Positions 19,797 to 28,274 of a stretch of DNA of 64,000 nt are shown here, piece after piece. Every line of letters starts with the position of its first letter. Positions within the stretch are counted from its first letter, which is position 1. This DNA is from Hoeflea sp. (lineage in GTDB: Bacteria > Pseudomonadota > Alphaproteobacteria > Rhizobiales > Rhizobiaceae). Below the pieces are notes generated by a model that was not told the DNA's origin, did not search any database, and saw only the letters and a list, made by a program, of their open reading frames with translations. The stretch lies in the NCBI RefSeq assembly GCF_002733955.1, contig NZ_NVXQ01000008.1, forward strand, positions 62,001-126,000. The letters are read 5' to 3'. The position numbers and the translations under genes are program-made.

Positions 19797-20597
19797 TCAG
19801 CCCGCTGCGCTGACCGCCCGCTTGGCCATCACCTTGACCAGATTCGCCCGGTAGGCTGACGAGGCGTGGATGTCCGACATCAGGTCGGCATCATCGACGG
19901 TCACGCCATCGAGCGCAGAGGCGGAGAAGTTCGAAGCCAGCGCCTGCTCCATGCCCTCATGCCGGAACACGCCGTCCGAACCGGCACCGGTCACAGCCAC
20001 CCGAACCGATCCGTCGCCATGCTTGGCGACGAACACGCCGGTCATCGCATAGCGCGAGGCCGGGTTCGGGAACTTGGCGTAACCGCATTTCGACGGCGCG
20101 GTGATTTCCACCGCCACCACCAGCTCGCCATCATCAAGCGCGGTGTCGAACATGCCGGTGAAGAAATCATCAGCAGAAATCGAGCGCTTGTTGGTGACGA
20201 TGGTGGCATTGAGCGCCATCAGCCCCGCCGGATAGTCAGCCGCCGGGTCGTTGTTGGCGATCGACCCGCCGATCGTGCCCATGTGCCGCACATGCGGATC
20301 GCCGATATGCGCCGCCAGATGAGCGAGCCCCGGGCAGGCGGCCGCGATCTCCGAGGAGTTCGCAACGTCGGCATGCGGTGTCGCCGCTCCGATGCGGATG
20401 GAACCGCCGCTGACCGAGATCCCCTTCATCGACGCGATATGGCGAAGATCAACCAGATCCGAAGGCGCGGCGAGCCGCTGCTTCATGGTCGGCAGCAAGG
20501 TCTGGCCGCCGGAGATGTACTTGGCTTCGTCATTTGCCGTCGCCAGCTTGACTGCGTCCTCGACCGAGGAGGCGCGGTGATAATTGGTTGCATACAT
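19797..20597 (-). CDS. Molybdenum hydroxylase FAD-binding medium subunit (CoxM-like)
   Basis: The 266-residue protein has the vanillyl-alcohol-oxidase-type FAD fold of the xanthine dehydrogenase family: GGQTLLPTM (FAD pyrophosphate) and TIGGSIANNDPAADYPA near residue 110, with a C-terminal CO dehydrogenase flavoprotein domain. It passes electrons from the Fe-S subunit to an acceptor. It is the last of three genes (S-L-M order), 18 bases after the large subunit. Confidence 0.92.
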   Translation of the reverse strand: MYATNYHRASSVEDAVKLATANDEAKYISGGQTLLPTMKQRLAAPSDLVDLRHIASMKGISVSGGSIRIGAATPHADVANSSEIAAACPGLAHLAAHIGDPHVRHMGTIGGSIANNDPAADYPAGLMALNATIVTNKRSISADDFFTGMFDTALDDGELVVAVEITAPSKCGYAKFPNPASRYAMTGVFVAKHGDGSVRVAVTGAGSDGVFRHEGMEQALASNFSASALDGVTVDDADLMSDIHASSAYRANLVKVMAKRAVSAAG

Positions 20598-20615
20598 GGT
20601 GTCTGCCTCCCTTTC

Positions 20616-22964
20616 CTACTGTGTCGATCCGAGCGCTGCCCAGACCCGTTGCGGGGTCGCGGGCATCGTCAGGTCATTGTTGCCGATTGCGTCGGTGATG
20701 GCGTTGATCAGCGCCGGTGGGGATCCGATCGCGCCGGCCTCGCCGCAGCCCTTGATGCCGAGCGGATTGCCCGGGCAGGGTGTGTTCTGGTGCGAGACGT
20801 TGAACGACGGCAGATCGTCGGCGCGCGGCATGGTGTAATCCATGTAGCTCGCCGTCAGCAGCTGACCGGTTTCCGCATCATAATGCGTGCCTTCCAGAAG
20901 CGCCTGGCCAATGCCCTGCGCCACGCCGCCATGCACCTGTCCCTCGACAATCATCGGGTTGATGATGTTGCCGAAATCATCGGCGGCCACAAACTGGATG
21001 ACTTCGGTCTTGCCCGTTTCGGGATCGACCTCGACTTCGCAGATGTAGCATCCGGCCGGGAAGGTGAAGTTGGACGGATCGTAGAACGCGCCTTCCTTCA
21101 GGCCCGGCTCCATGCCTTCGGGCATGTTGTGCGCGGTGTAGGCGGCCAGCGCCATCTGGAACCACGGCACGCTCTTGTCGGTGCCTGCGACCTTGAGCTC
21201 GCCATTTTCGATGACGATGTCGCTTTCATCGGCTTCCATCAGGTGCGCGGCCAGCTTCTTGGCCTTGAGCTCCACCTTGTCGAGCGCCTTGACGATCGCC
21301 GACATGCCGACAGCACCCGAGCGCGAGCCGTAGGTGCCCATGCCCATCTGCACCTTGTCGGTATCGCCGTGAACGATGGAGACGGTGTCGAGACCGACGC
21401 CGAAGCGTTCCGCCACGAGCTGGGCAAAGGTGGTCTCGTGGCCCTGGCCATGGCTGTGCGAGCCGGTCAGCACTTCGATCGTGCCCACCGCATTGACCCG
21501 CACTTCCGCCGATTCCCAGAGCCCGACGCCGGCGCCGAGCGATCCCACCGCAGCCGACGGCGCAATGCCGCAGGCCTCGATGTAACAGCTCATCCCGATG
21601 CCGCGCAGCTTGCCGCGGCTCTTGGCTTCCGCCTTCCGCGCCTCGAAGCCGGCATAGTCGGAGGCCTCCATGGCGGCATTGAGCGAGGCTTCGAAATCAC
21701 CCGCGTCGTAGCACATGATCACCGGCGTCTGATGCGGGAACTCGCGCACGAAGTTGGTCTTGCGCAATTCCGCCGGAGAGACCCCGAGCTCGCGGGCCGC
21801 CGTCTCCATGGTCCGCTCGACCAGGTAGGTGGCTTCCGGGCGGCCGGCGCCACGATAGGCGTCCACCGGCACGGTGTTGGTGTAGACCGTGCGCACATTG
21901 GCGTGGATGTTGGGGATATTGTACTGGCCCGACAGCAGCGTTGCATAGAGATAGGTCGGAACAGAACTCGAAAACAGCGACATGTAGGCGCCGAGATTGG
22001 CGATGGTATCGACCTTGAAGCCGGTGATCCTGTTGTCAGCATCAAACGCCATCTTCACCGTCGAGACATGGTCGCGGCCATGCGCGTCGGTCAGGAAAGC
22101 CTCGGTGCGGTCTGACGTCCACTTGACCGGGACGCCGGTGCGCTTCGAGGCCCACAGGCAGACGATCTCTTCGGGATAGATATAGATCTTCGAGCCGAAG
22201 CCGCCGCCCACATCGGGCGCGATCACCCGAAGCTTGTTTTCCGGCGCCACATTGTAAAACGCGCTCAGCACCAGCCGCGCCACATGCGGGTTCTGCGAGG
22301 TGGTCCAGAGCGTGTAGTGATCTTCGCCCTCGTCATAGACGCCCAGTGCGGCGCGCGGCTCCATCGGGTTGGGAACCAGGCGGTTGTTGATGATCTTCAT
22401 CTCGGTCACATGCGCTGCCGAGGCAATGGCCGCATCGACAGCGGCACTGTCGCCGATCTCCCAGTCGAAGATCTGGTTGTTCTTGGCTTCCGGATGAAGC
22501 TGCGGGGCGCCGTCCTTGAGCGCCTCGACCGCCGAAGTCACCACCGGCAGTGTCTCGTACTCGATGACAACGGCTTCAGCCGCATCGCGCGCCTGCGCCT
22601 TGGTGTCGGCCACCACGATCAGCACCGCGTCGCCGACATAGCGCACGGTATCCTGCGCCAGCGGACGCCAGGCGCCCATGTTCATCGGCGAGCCATCCTT
22701 GGAATGGATCATCCAGCCGCAGATGATATTGCCGACCGCATCTTCGGCCAGCTGGTTGCCGTTGAGAATGCCGATCACGCCGGGCATCTTCTCGGCTTCG
22801 GACGTATCGATGCTCTTGATCTTCGCATGTGCGTGCGGCGAGCGGACGAAATGGGCCTGCTTCATGCCCGGCACAACCATATCGTCGGTATATTTGCCCT
22901 TGCCGGTGATGAACCGCTTGTCTTCCTTGCGCGCCACGCGGGCGCCAACGCCTTCCATTCCCAT
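20616..22964 (-). CDS. Molybdenum hydroxylase large subunit (form II CoxL-like)
   Basis: The 782-residue molybdopterin-binding subunit has the N-terminal ald/xan hammerhead domain (about 20-130) and the Mo-binding domain. The active-site loop reads AYRGAGR near residue 368, the form II type, not the Cys-containing AYXCSFR of true CO dehydrogenase. The catalytic Glu is in GCGEAGAIG near residue 740. It therefore probably oxidises an aldehyde or an N-heterocycle, not CO. An AGGAG site precedes the ATG. It is divergent, with coxS, from the TRAP transporter next to the sulfolactate operon. Confidence 0.9.
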   Translation of the reverse strand: MGMEGVGARVARKEDKRFITGKGKYTDDMVVPGMKQAHFVRSPHAHAKIKSIDTSEAEKMPGVIGILNGNQLAEDAVGNIICGWMIHSKDGSPMNMGAWRPLAQDTVRYVGDAVLIVVADTKAQARDAAEAVVIEYETLPVVTSAVEALKDGAPQLHPEAKNNQIFDWEIGDSAAVDAAIASAAHVTEMKIINNRLVPNPMEPRAALGVYDEGEDHYTLWTTSQNPHVARLVLSAFYNVAPENKLRVIAPDVGGGFGSKIYIYPEEIVCLWASKRTGVPVKWTSDRTEAFLTDAHGRDHVSTVKMAFDADNRITGFKVDTIANLGAYMSLFSSSVPTYLYATLLSGQYNIPNIHANVRTVYTNTVPVDAYRGAGRPEATYLVERTMETAARELGVSPAELRKTNFVREFPHQTPVIMCYDAGDFEASLNAAMEASDYAGFEARKAEAKSRGKLRGIGMSCYIEACGIAPSAAVGSLGAGVGLWESAEVRVNAVGTIEVLTGSHSHGQGHETTFAQLVAERFGVGLDTVSIVHGDTDKVQMGMGTYGSRSGAVGMSAIVKALDKVELKAKKLAAHLMEADESDIVIENGELKVAGTDKSVPWFQMALAAYTAHNMPEGMEPGLKEGAFYDPSNFTFPAGCYICEVEVDPETGKTEVIQFVAADDFGNIINPMIVEGQVHGGVAQGIGQALLEGTHYDAETGQLLTASYMDYTMPRADDLPSFNVSHQNTPCPGNPLGIKGCGEAGAIGSPPALINAITDAIGNNDLTMPATPQRVWAALGSTQ

Positions 22965-23157
22965 GTCTCAAACTCCTCCGGTTGGGTGATGGAGAAAAGC
23001 CGATGCGGGATCTGTCGGCGGCGACGCCGGGTCAGGATCTTGAATGGGCGGCTGGACGGGATCTTGTCCCGGCCAGGGCCCTTCAGAAACCAGTCTTTTG
23101 TCGCCTCTCGATCGTCCGCATTCCCTCAGCCTTTCGCCATTGCCTGATCAGGCATGC

Positions 23158-23649
23158 CTATTCAGCTGCGACCTTTGCTCCGTCGCCCATCTTGGACGCC
23201 GCATCGAGCACTGCCTTGACGATGTTGTGGTAACCCGTGCAGCGGCAGATATTGCCTTCGAGTTCCGCGCGGACGGTTTTCTCGTCCAGCTGACCGCCAT
23301 GCCGTTCGATCATGTCGACAGCCGACATGATCATGCCCGGTGTGCAAAATCCGCACTGCAGGCCGTGGTGCTCGCGGAACGCCGCCTGCACCGGGTGCAA
23401 TTCGCCACCCGAAGACAGGCCTTCAATCGTCACAACCTCCGAGCCGTCCGCCTGCGCGGCCAGCATTGTGCACGATTTCACGGCCTTGCCGTCGACATGG
23501 ACCACGCAGGCCCCGCATTGGGACGTGTCGCATCCGACATGCGTTCCCGTCAGCCCGAGATTTTCCCGGATGAATTGAACCAGAAGAGTCCGATCCTCGC
23601 ATTGGCCGGAAACGGAGCGCCCGTTCACGGTCATAGATACATTCGCCAT
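23158..23649 (-). CDS. Molybdenum hydroxylase [2Fe-2S] small subunit (CoxS-like)
   Basis: The 163-residue iron-sulfur subunit has a plant-ferredoxin-like cluster ([10 protein letters not shown] plus a later Cys in KSCTML) and a second cluster in CGFCTPGM and [10 protein letters not shown]. The start [10 protein letters not shown] has a GGAGG site upstream. It is the first gene of the S-L-M operon; a 193-base gap to the large subunit holds no other gene that I can support. Confidence 0.92.
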   Translation of the reverse strand: MANVSMTVNGRSVSGQCEDRTLLVQFIRENLGLTGTHVGCDTSQCGACVVHVDGKAVKSCTMLAAQADGSEVVTIEGLSSGGELHPVQAAFREHHGLQCGFCTPGMIMSAVDMIERHGGQLDEKTVRAELEGNICRCTGYHNIVKAVLDAASKMGDGAKVAAE

Positions 23650-23699
23650 AAAATTCCTCCCTGGGTGTACAGACCTCACTCACCCTGAAGGCATCATTT

Positions 23700-23717
23700 T
23701 CCTTTTTTCAAAAAGGA
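23700..23717. promoter_or_regulatory. Palindrome upstream of coxS, candidate operator
   Basis: TCCTTTTT and AAAAAGGA are perfect 8-base arms around TC. It lies 51 bases before the coxS start codon. It looks like a dimer-binding site, but no regulator gene is adjacent, so which protein binds is unknown. Confidence 0.4.
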
Positions 23718-24033
23718 TCAACCGCTAAACTCGGTTTTATCTTCACCCCGCAACGTGCAGACCTCGGGCAATACTGCCGAAGCCCGCTCAAGCCGGCCAC
23801 GCCGAACACGGGCATCGCCCTGCATTGGGGCGGCCCGGCGCGGTTTAGAACACGATAGTGTCGCCAAACCCGCGGCCCGCAGGCTGTTTGCCAGCAGAAA
23901 TTGGTTGCCGACGGCGATGTTGCGAATTACAAACTGACCGGACGGTCGGTTAATCTCGGACCGAAGCTGGGGGAGACTATCCAAAAGACTAAGACCGCCA
24001 TTCCGTCACAAGCTTTCCGATGCTGGTTGGAAA

Positions 24034-24048
24034 TGGCATACACTTTGC
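24034..24048 (+). promoter_or_regulatory. Sigma-54-type promoter for dctPQM1
   Basis: TGGCAT-N5-TTGC matches the sigma-54 consensus TGGCAC-N5-TTGC, with GG and GC ten bases apart. It lies about 113 bases before the dctP1 start. A 12-bp palindrome roughly 90 bases further upstream is in the usual place for an enhancer-binding-protein site. Rhizobial C4-dicarboxylate carriers are controlled in this way by DctB/DctD. Confidence 0.6.
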
Positions 24049-24160
24049 GCAGCACGGCCATGTGAAAGAGATGCGTCGAACGCTATGCAGTTACAAAAAA
24101 TGCCCCTATTTTTCGGGGGAGCCGTGATAATGACCGGCAAGATCAATCTGGGAGGATACT

Positions 24161-25210
24161 ATGAAGAAACGCAATTTCCTGAAATCCGCTGCTGTTGCAG
24201 CACTCGCCCTGTCCGCCATGGGCGCATCGTCGATCGGCGCTGCCGCGCAGGAAGTCACCCTGCGCATGCACCAGTTCCTGCCCGCGCAGGCCAACGTGCC
24301 CGCCGGCATTCTCATTCCCTGGGCTGAAAAGATCGGCACCGAATCTGGCGGCCGCATCAAGGTCGAAGTCTTTTCGGCCATGTCGCTTGGCGGCACCCCG
24401 CCACAGCTGATGGACCAGGCCCGCGACGGCGTCGTCGACATCGTCTGGACCCTGCCGGGCTACACGCCGGGCCGTTTCCCGAGCGTCGAAGTGTTCGAAC
24501 TTCCCTTCACCATGACCAACCCGGAAGCCACGTCCCGCGCCTATTGGGAACTGTTCAAGTCCGACATGGAAGAAACCGAGTTCAAGGGCGTCAAGATCCT
24601 CGCCACCTGGGTCCACGGTCCCGGCGTCATCCACTCCAAGGGCGAAGGCATCCGCAAGCTCGAAGACATGCAGGGCAAGAAGATGCGCGGACCGACCCGC
24701 GTCATCAACGGCCTGCTTGCCGAGCTCGGCGCCGAGCCTGTCGGCATGCCTGTGCCCGCCATCCCCGAAGCGCTTTCCAAGGGCGTGATCGACGGAACGG
24801 TTATTCCGTGGGAAGTCACCCCGGCCCTGAAGGTTGCCGAACTCGTGGACACTCACACCGAGTTCTCCGGTGACACCGCGCTCTACACCGCAGCCTTCGT
24901 GCTGGCGATGAACCAGGCCAAGTACGACAGCATGCCTGACGATCTCAAGAAGATCCTCGACGACAACACCGGCGCCGAGTTCTCCGCCTATGCCGGCAAG
25001 ACCATGGCAGGCTACGATGCCGGCGCCCGCGGCATTGCCGAGGCCACCGACAACGAAATTGTCGTGCTGGACGAAGCTGAAGTGGCGCGCTGGAAGTCGG
25101 CTGCCGAGGTCGTGCTCGACAACTGGTTCGAGGAAATGGACGCCAAGGGCATCGACGGCGAGGCGCTGTACGAAAAGGCCCAGGAACTGATCGCGAAGAA
25201 CTCCAACTGA
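24161..25210 (+). CDS. dctP: TRAP transporter solute-binding protein DctP (system 1)
   Basis: The 349-residue periplasmic binding protein begins with a signal peptide (MKKRNFLKSAAVAALALS..., cleavage near residue 29). The KRNFLK start resembles a Tat signal. Family features include RGPTRVINGLLAELGAEPVGMP and a conserved Arg that binds the ligand carboxylate. A strong GGGAGGA site precedes the ATG. It heads dctP-dctQ-dctM. The ligand is likely an organic anion; sulfolactate is possible because the suy operon is next door (TRAP systems are known for sulfolactate), but the promoter type differs from the suy genes. Confidence 0.92.
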   Translation: MKKRNFLKSAAVAALALSAMGASSIGAAAQEVTLRMHQFLPAQANVPAGILIPWAEKIGTESGGRIKVEVFSAMSLGGTPPQLMDQARDGVVDIVWTLPGYTPGRFPSVEVFELPFTMTNPEATSRAYWELFKSDMEETEFKGVKILATWVHGPGVIHSKGEGIRKLEDMQGKKMRGPTRVINGLLAELGAEPVGMPVPAIPEALSKGVIDGTVIPWEVTPALKVAELVDTHTEFSGDTALYTAAFVLAMNQAKYDSMPDDLKKILDDNTGAEFSAYAGKTMAGYDAGARGIAEATDNEIVVLDEAEVARWKSAAEVVLDNWFEEMDAKGIDGEALYEKAQELIAKNSN

Positions 25211-25227
25211 CGCGGTCGGATTGAAAA

Positions 25228-25265
25228 CCCCGGCGGGCCTGGCTGCAAAAGCCGTTCCCGCCGGG
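25228..25265 (+). terminator. Stem-loop between dctP1 and dctQ1 (attenuator-like)
   Basis: CCCGGCGGG pairs with CCCGCCGGG; the loop holds a second small stem GGCT/AGCC. It lies 18 bases after the dctP1 stop, followed by an AT-rich stretch. Such hairpins commonly lower expression of the membrane genes relative to the binding protein in TRAP operons. Confidence 0.55.
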
Positions 25266-25377
25266 ACATTATTGGTCCGAGATGACAACGGGTCGGCGGA
25301 CCGGATCGGCTGGTTGATGAAGATGGCCAAAGAGATCCGCAGCAAACCGCCTTCGTGGCCACACCCGGAGATTTCAG

Positions 25378-25908
25378 ATGTTTGACCGGATTGACCGCTT
25401 GATGCGGTCCCTCGCAGCTTTCCTGGCCATTCTCGGCGGGCTGGCACTAATTGCCGTCATCCTGGCGACCGTGACCTCTGTCTCCGGACGCGCCCTGCTC
25501 TGGGCCGGGCTTGGGCCGATACGCGGTGACTTCGAACTCGTCGAACTCGGGACCGGTTTTGCAGTGTTCGCGTTTCTGCCCTGGGTTCAGATCAACCGCC
25601 AGCATGCATCGGTGGAAATCCTGACCATGCATCTTGGCGACACCGCCAACCGTGTGATCGACATGGTCTCCGATCTTCTGATGCTCGCAATAGCGCTGCT
25701 TCTGACTTGGAAACACTGGGACGGCACACTCGACAAACTCGCCTATGGCGAAACCACTTTCATCATCCAGTATCCAATCTGGTGGGCCTATGCCTCCGGA
25801 CTTGTCGGGGCAATCGGATTTGTCCTGGTCAGCACCTGGTGCGTGATCCTGAGCGCCCGGGCACTGGTGAGCGGCCAGAACCAGTCCCATGGAGAGACGG
25901 TACATTGA
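25378..25908 (+). CDS. dctQ: TRAP transporter small permease DctQ (system 1)
   Basis: The 176-residue protein has four predicted membrane helices (about 12-35, 55-75, 95-115, 135-160) and the QINRQHASVEI loop typical of DctQ. It connects the binding protein to the DctM permease. Its stop overlaps the dctM start (TTGA), so the two are translationally coupled. Confidence 0.9.
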   Translation: MFDRIDRLMRSLAAFLAILGGLALIAVILATVTSVSGRALLWAGLGPIRGDFELVELGTGFAVFAFLPWVQINRQHASVEILTMHLGDTANRVIDMVSDLLMLAIALLLTWKHWDGTLDKLAYGETTFIIQYPIWWAYASGLVGAIGFVLVSTWCVILSARALVSGQNQSHGETVH

Positions 25909-27227
25909 GCAATATCGACATCGCGCTTCTCTCCTTTCCCGTTCTCCTGCTGATGATTTTCCTGCGGGTGCCGATCGGGCTCGCCATGCTGCTCGCCGGC
26001 ATCGGTGGCAGCTATTTCATCAATGGCTCGTTCCTGATGATCTTCGCCCAGCTCAAGAACCTGACCTGGGGCACATTCTCCAGCTATTCGCTCTCCATCA
26101 TCCCTCTGTTCCTGCTGATGGGCCAGTTCGCCACCCTGGGCGGCATGTCCCAGGCCCTGTTCAAGGCAGCCGAGACCTGGATGGGCCACAAGAAGGGCGG
26201 CGTTGCCATGGCCGCCGTCGGTGCCTGTGCTGGCTTTGGCGCGATCTGCGGTTCGTCGCTGGCAACGGCTGCCACCATGGGCCAGGTCGCCCTGCCCGAA
26301 CTCAAGCGCTACGGCTATTCCGGCGAGCTTGCCACCGGTGCGCTGGCAGCCGGCGGCACCCTTGGCATTCTCATCCCGCCGTCGGTCATTCTCGTCATCT
26401 ACGCCATCCTGACCGAACAGAACATCGCCAAGCTCTTCGTCGCAGCCTTCATTCCGGGCATCCTGGCGGCAATCGGCTACATGATCGCCATTGCAATCTA
26501 TGTCCGGCTCAAGCCCGGTTCTGCCGGTCAGCGCGAGCGCGCCCCCTATTCCGAGCGTTTCCGCAGCCTGATCGACGTCTGGCCGGTGCTGCTCGTCTTC
26601 ATCGCCGTCGTCGGCGGGATCTATGGCGGCATCTTCACCCCGACCGAAGCAGCTGCCATCGGTGCCTTCGGCACCGGGCTGATCGCGCTCGTCAATGGCG
26701 GCTTGAACAAGGCGACGCTGAAAACCTCGATTCTCGCCACCGCCAGCGCCACAGGAATGATCTTTCTCATCGTCTTCGGCGCGGGCGTCTACAACGCCTT
26801 CCTGGCGCTCAGCCAGTTGCCTCAGACCGCCGCCGCCTATGTCGGCAGCCAGGGCTTCAACCCGTGGCTGGTAATGGTTGCCGTGCTGCTGCTCTATCTC
26901 ATCTTCGGCTGCATCATGGACTCGCTGTCGATGATCCTGCTCACCGTGCCGATCTTCTTTCCGATCATGTCGGCGCTCGATTTCGGCCTGACGCCGGAAG
27001 AATTCGCCCTCTGGTTCGGCATCATCGTGCTGATCGTGGTCGAGGTCGGGCTGATAACGCCACCGGTGGGGATGAACCTCTTCGTCATCAATTCGATGGC
27101 CAAGGACACACCGCTCTCGGCCACCTATCGCGGCGTATTCCCGTTCGTCATGACCGACATCATCCGGGTCGCCATCCTGACCATGTTCCCGGCCATCACC
27201 CTCGTCGCCGTCAGATTGCTATACTGA
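25905..27227 (+). CDS. dctM: TRAP transporter large permease DctM (system 1)
   Basis: The 440-residue permease has 12 or so hydrophobic helices and drives sodium- or proton-coupled uptake. Family segments include GFGAICGSSLATAATMG, PPSVILVIYAILTEQNI, GGIFTPTEAAAIGAFG and the C-terminal LITPPVGMNLFVIN. The start is a TTG at 25905 that overlaps the dctQ stop; a longer open frame upstream belongs to another reading of dctQ. It is convergent with the suy operon, 42 bases from comC. Confidence 0.93.
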   Translation: MSNIDIALLSFPVLLLMIFLRVPIGLAMLLAGIGGSYFINGSFLMIFAQLKNLTWGTFSSYSLSIIPLFLLMGQFATLGGMSQALFKAAETWMGHKKGGVAMAAVGACAGFGAICGSSLATAATMGQVALPELKRYGYSGELATGALAAGGTLGILIPPSVILVIYAILTEQNIAKLFVAAFIPGILAAIGYMIAIAIYVRLKPGSAGQRERAPYSERFRSLIDVWPVLLVFIAVVGGIYGGIFTPTEAAAIGAFGTGLIALVNGGLNKATLKTSILATASATGMIFLIVFGAGVYNAFLALSQLPQTAAAYVGSQGFNPWLVMVAVLLLYLIFGCIMDSLSMILLTVPIFFPIMSALDFGLTPEEFALWFGIIVLIVVEVGLITPPVGMNLFVINSMAKDTPLSATYRGVFPFVMTDIIRVAILTMFPAITLVAVRLLY

Positions 27228-27269
27228 CGCCGGCGCGGCGGGCCGGTCACAGGCAGCAGGTAACCGGGC

Positions 27270-28274
27270 TCACGTGCCGATCGCGCGGATGGCAGCTTCC
27301 AGCTCCGCATCCACCGGGATGCCGTTCGCGAGATACTCGCTGCGGATCTGCTGCCGCCGGCGTCCGGGCACACGCGCACCTTCGGTACCGGCAACCATAT
27401 CGGCCATCAGCGCCATGCGCTCTTCGCCCCCCGCTCCGAACGCATCCGGATCAATCGCGATAATTGCCTGACCGGTGCCCGGCGGATCGCCCTTGTCATC
27501 AAAGAACGAGGTCGCCTGCCAGGCGTAGTTCGCGCCGGTCAACCCGGCGCAGAGCAGCTCCACCATCAGGGCCAGGGCCGTGCCCTTGGCGTCCCCGAGC
27601 GGGATCATTGTCCCCGCCATTGCAGCCTTGGCATCCGTCGTCGGCTGGCCATCGGGATCGAGCGCCCAGCCTTCCGGGATCGGATCGCCCTTCTGCGAGG
27701 CCGCCATGATCTTGCCGCGCGCCACCTTGGACAGCGAAATATCCACCACCACCGGCGCACCGTTGGAAACCGGTGCGGCAAAGGCGATCGGGTCGGTGCC
27801 GAATAGCGGCCGGTTCCCACCCCAGGGCGCCATCGCCGCCGGCGCATTGGCCACCATCAGCGCAGCGACCCCGCGCTCGGCCAGCGCCTCGACAATCACA
27901 CCGGCAACCCCGCAATGATGCGAGCGACGAATGCCGGCAATGGCAATGCCTTGCGCCTTTGCTGCTTCTGGCAGCCAGTCGAGCGCCAGGTCCATCGCCG
28001 GATAGGCAAACCCGTTGCCGGCATCGATTGCCAGTGCGCCGGGCCGTGTCTGTTCGGATGACGGCACCGCGAAGCCATCCACCTTTCCGGCCAGCGCCTG
28101 GGCCGAATAGGCTGCCACCCGCCGCAGGCCATGGCCGTTCTGCCCGGCAAGTTCGGCTGCCAGCAGTGCACGCGCCACCGATGCGGCATTGGCTTCCGAT
28201 GTCCGGCTCCGGGTCAGCGCCCCGGTTATCAGATCGGTGACCGCTTCCGGTGTCATTGTCAGCATGTCGCTCAC
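27270..28274 (-). CDS. comC: (R)-sulfolactate dehydrogenase-like, Ldh2/MDH family (ComC type)
   Basis: The 334-residue protein is of the Ldh_2/malate-L-lactate dehydrogenase family, with the typical SHHCGVAG (catalytic His region), GGNRPLFGTDPIAFA and VVDISLSKVARGKI segments. In sulfolactate degraders ComC reduces sulfopyruvate to (R)-sulfolactate with NAD(P)H. The assignment rests mainly on context: it is the last gene of suyA-suyB-slcC-comC and overlaps slcC by ATGA. By sequence alone it could be another 2-hydroxyacid dehydrogenase such as ureidoglycolate or malate type. Confidence 0.82.
   Translation of the reverse strand: MSDMLTMTPEAVTDLITGALTRSRTSEANAASVARALLAAELAGQNGHGLRRVAAYSAQALAGKVDGFAVPSSEQTRPGALAIDAGNGFAYPAMDLALDWLPEAAKAQGIAIAGIRRSHHCGVAGVIVEALAERGVAALMVANAPAAMAPWGGNRPLFGTDPIAFAAPVSNGAPVVVDISLSKVARGKIMAASQKGDPIPEGWALDPDGQPTTDAKAAMAGTMIPLGDAKGTALALMVELLCAGLTGANYAWQATSFFDDKGDPPGTGQAIIAIDPDAFGAGGEERMALMADMVAGTEGARVPGRRRQQIRSEYLANGIPVDAELEAAIRAIGT

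Larger units (their letters stand above)
23650..24160 (+). other. Divergent regulatory region between coxS and dctP1 (511 bases)
   Basis: No gene is supported here; an 88-codon reading frame at 23718-23984 has no ribosome site or family look. The region holds an 18-bp palindrome near coxS, a 12-bp palindrome at 23936-23947 (GACCG-GA-CGGTC), a sigma-54-like promoter at 24034-24048, and a CCCC/GGGG hairpin at 24103-24118 in the dctP1 leader. The GTCTTATATAAGAC operator of the neighbouring sulfonate genes is absent. Confidence 0.6.

Noticed and set aside
19866-22115. A 749-codon plus-strand open frame
   Set aside because: It is the antisense shadow of the coxM and coxL genes; the sequence is rich in His and Arg and shows no domain.
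19797-23649. A true carbon monoxide dehydrogenase
   Set aside because: The active-site loop is AYRGAGR and lacks the Cys of the CO-oxidising form; the accessory genes coxDEF are also not adjacent.
23718-23984. An 88-codon minus-strand frame between coxS and dctP1
   Set aside because: No ribosome site, no conserved look, and it covers likely regulatory DNA.
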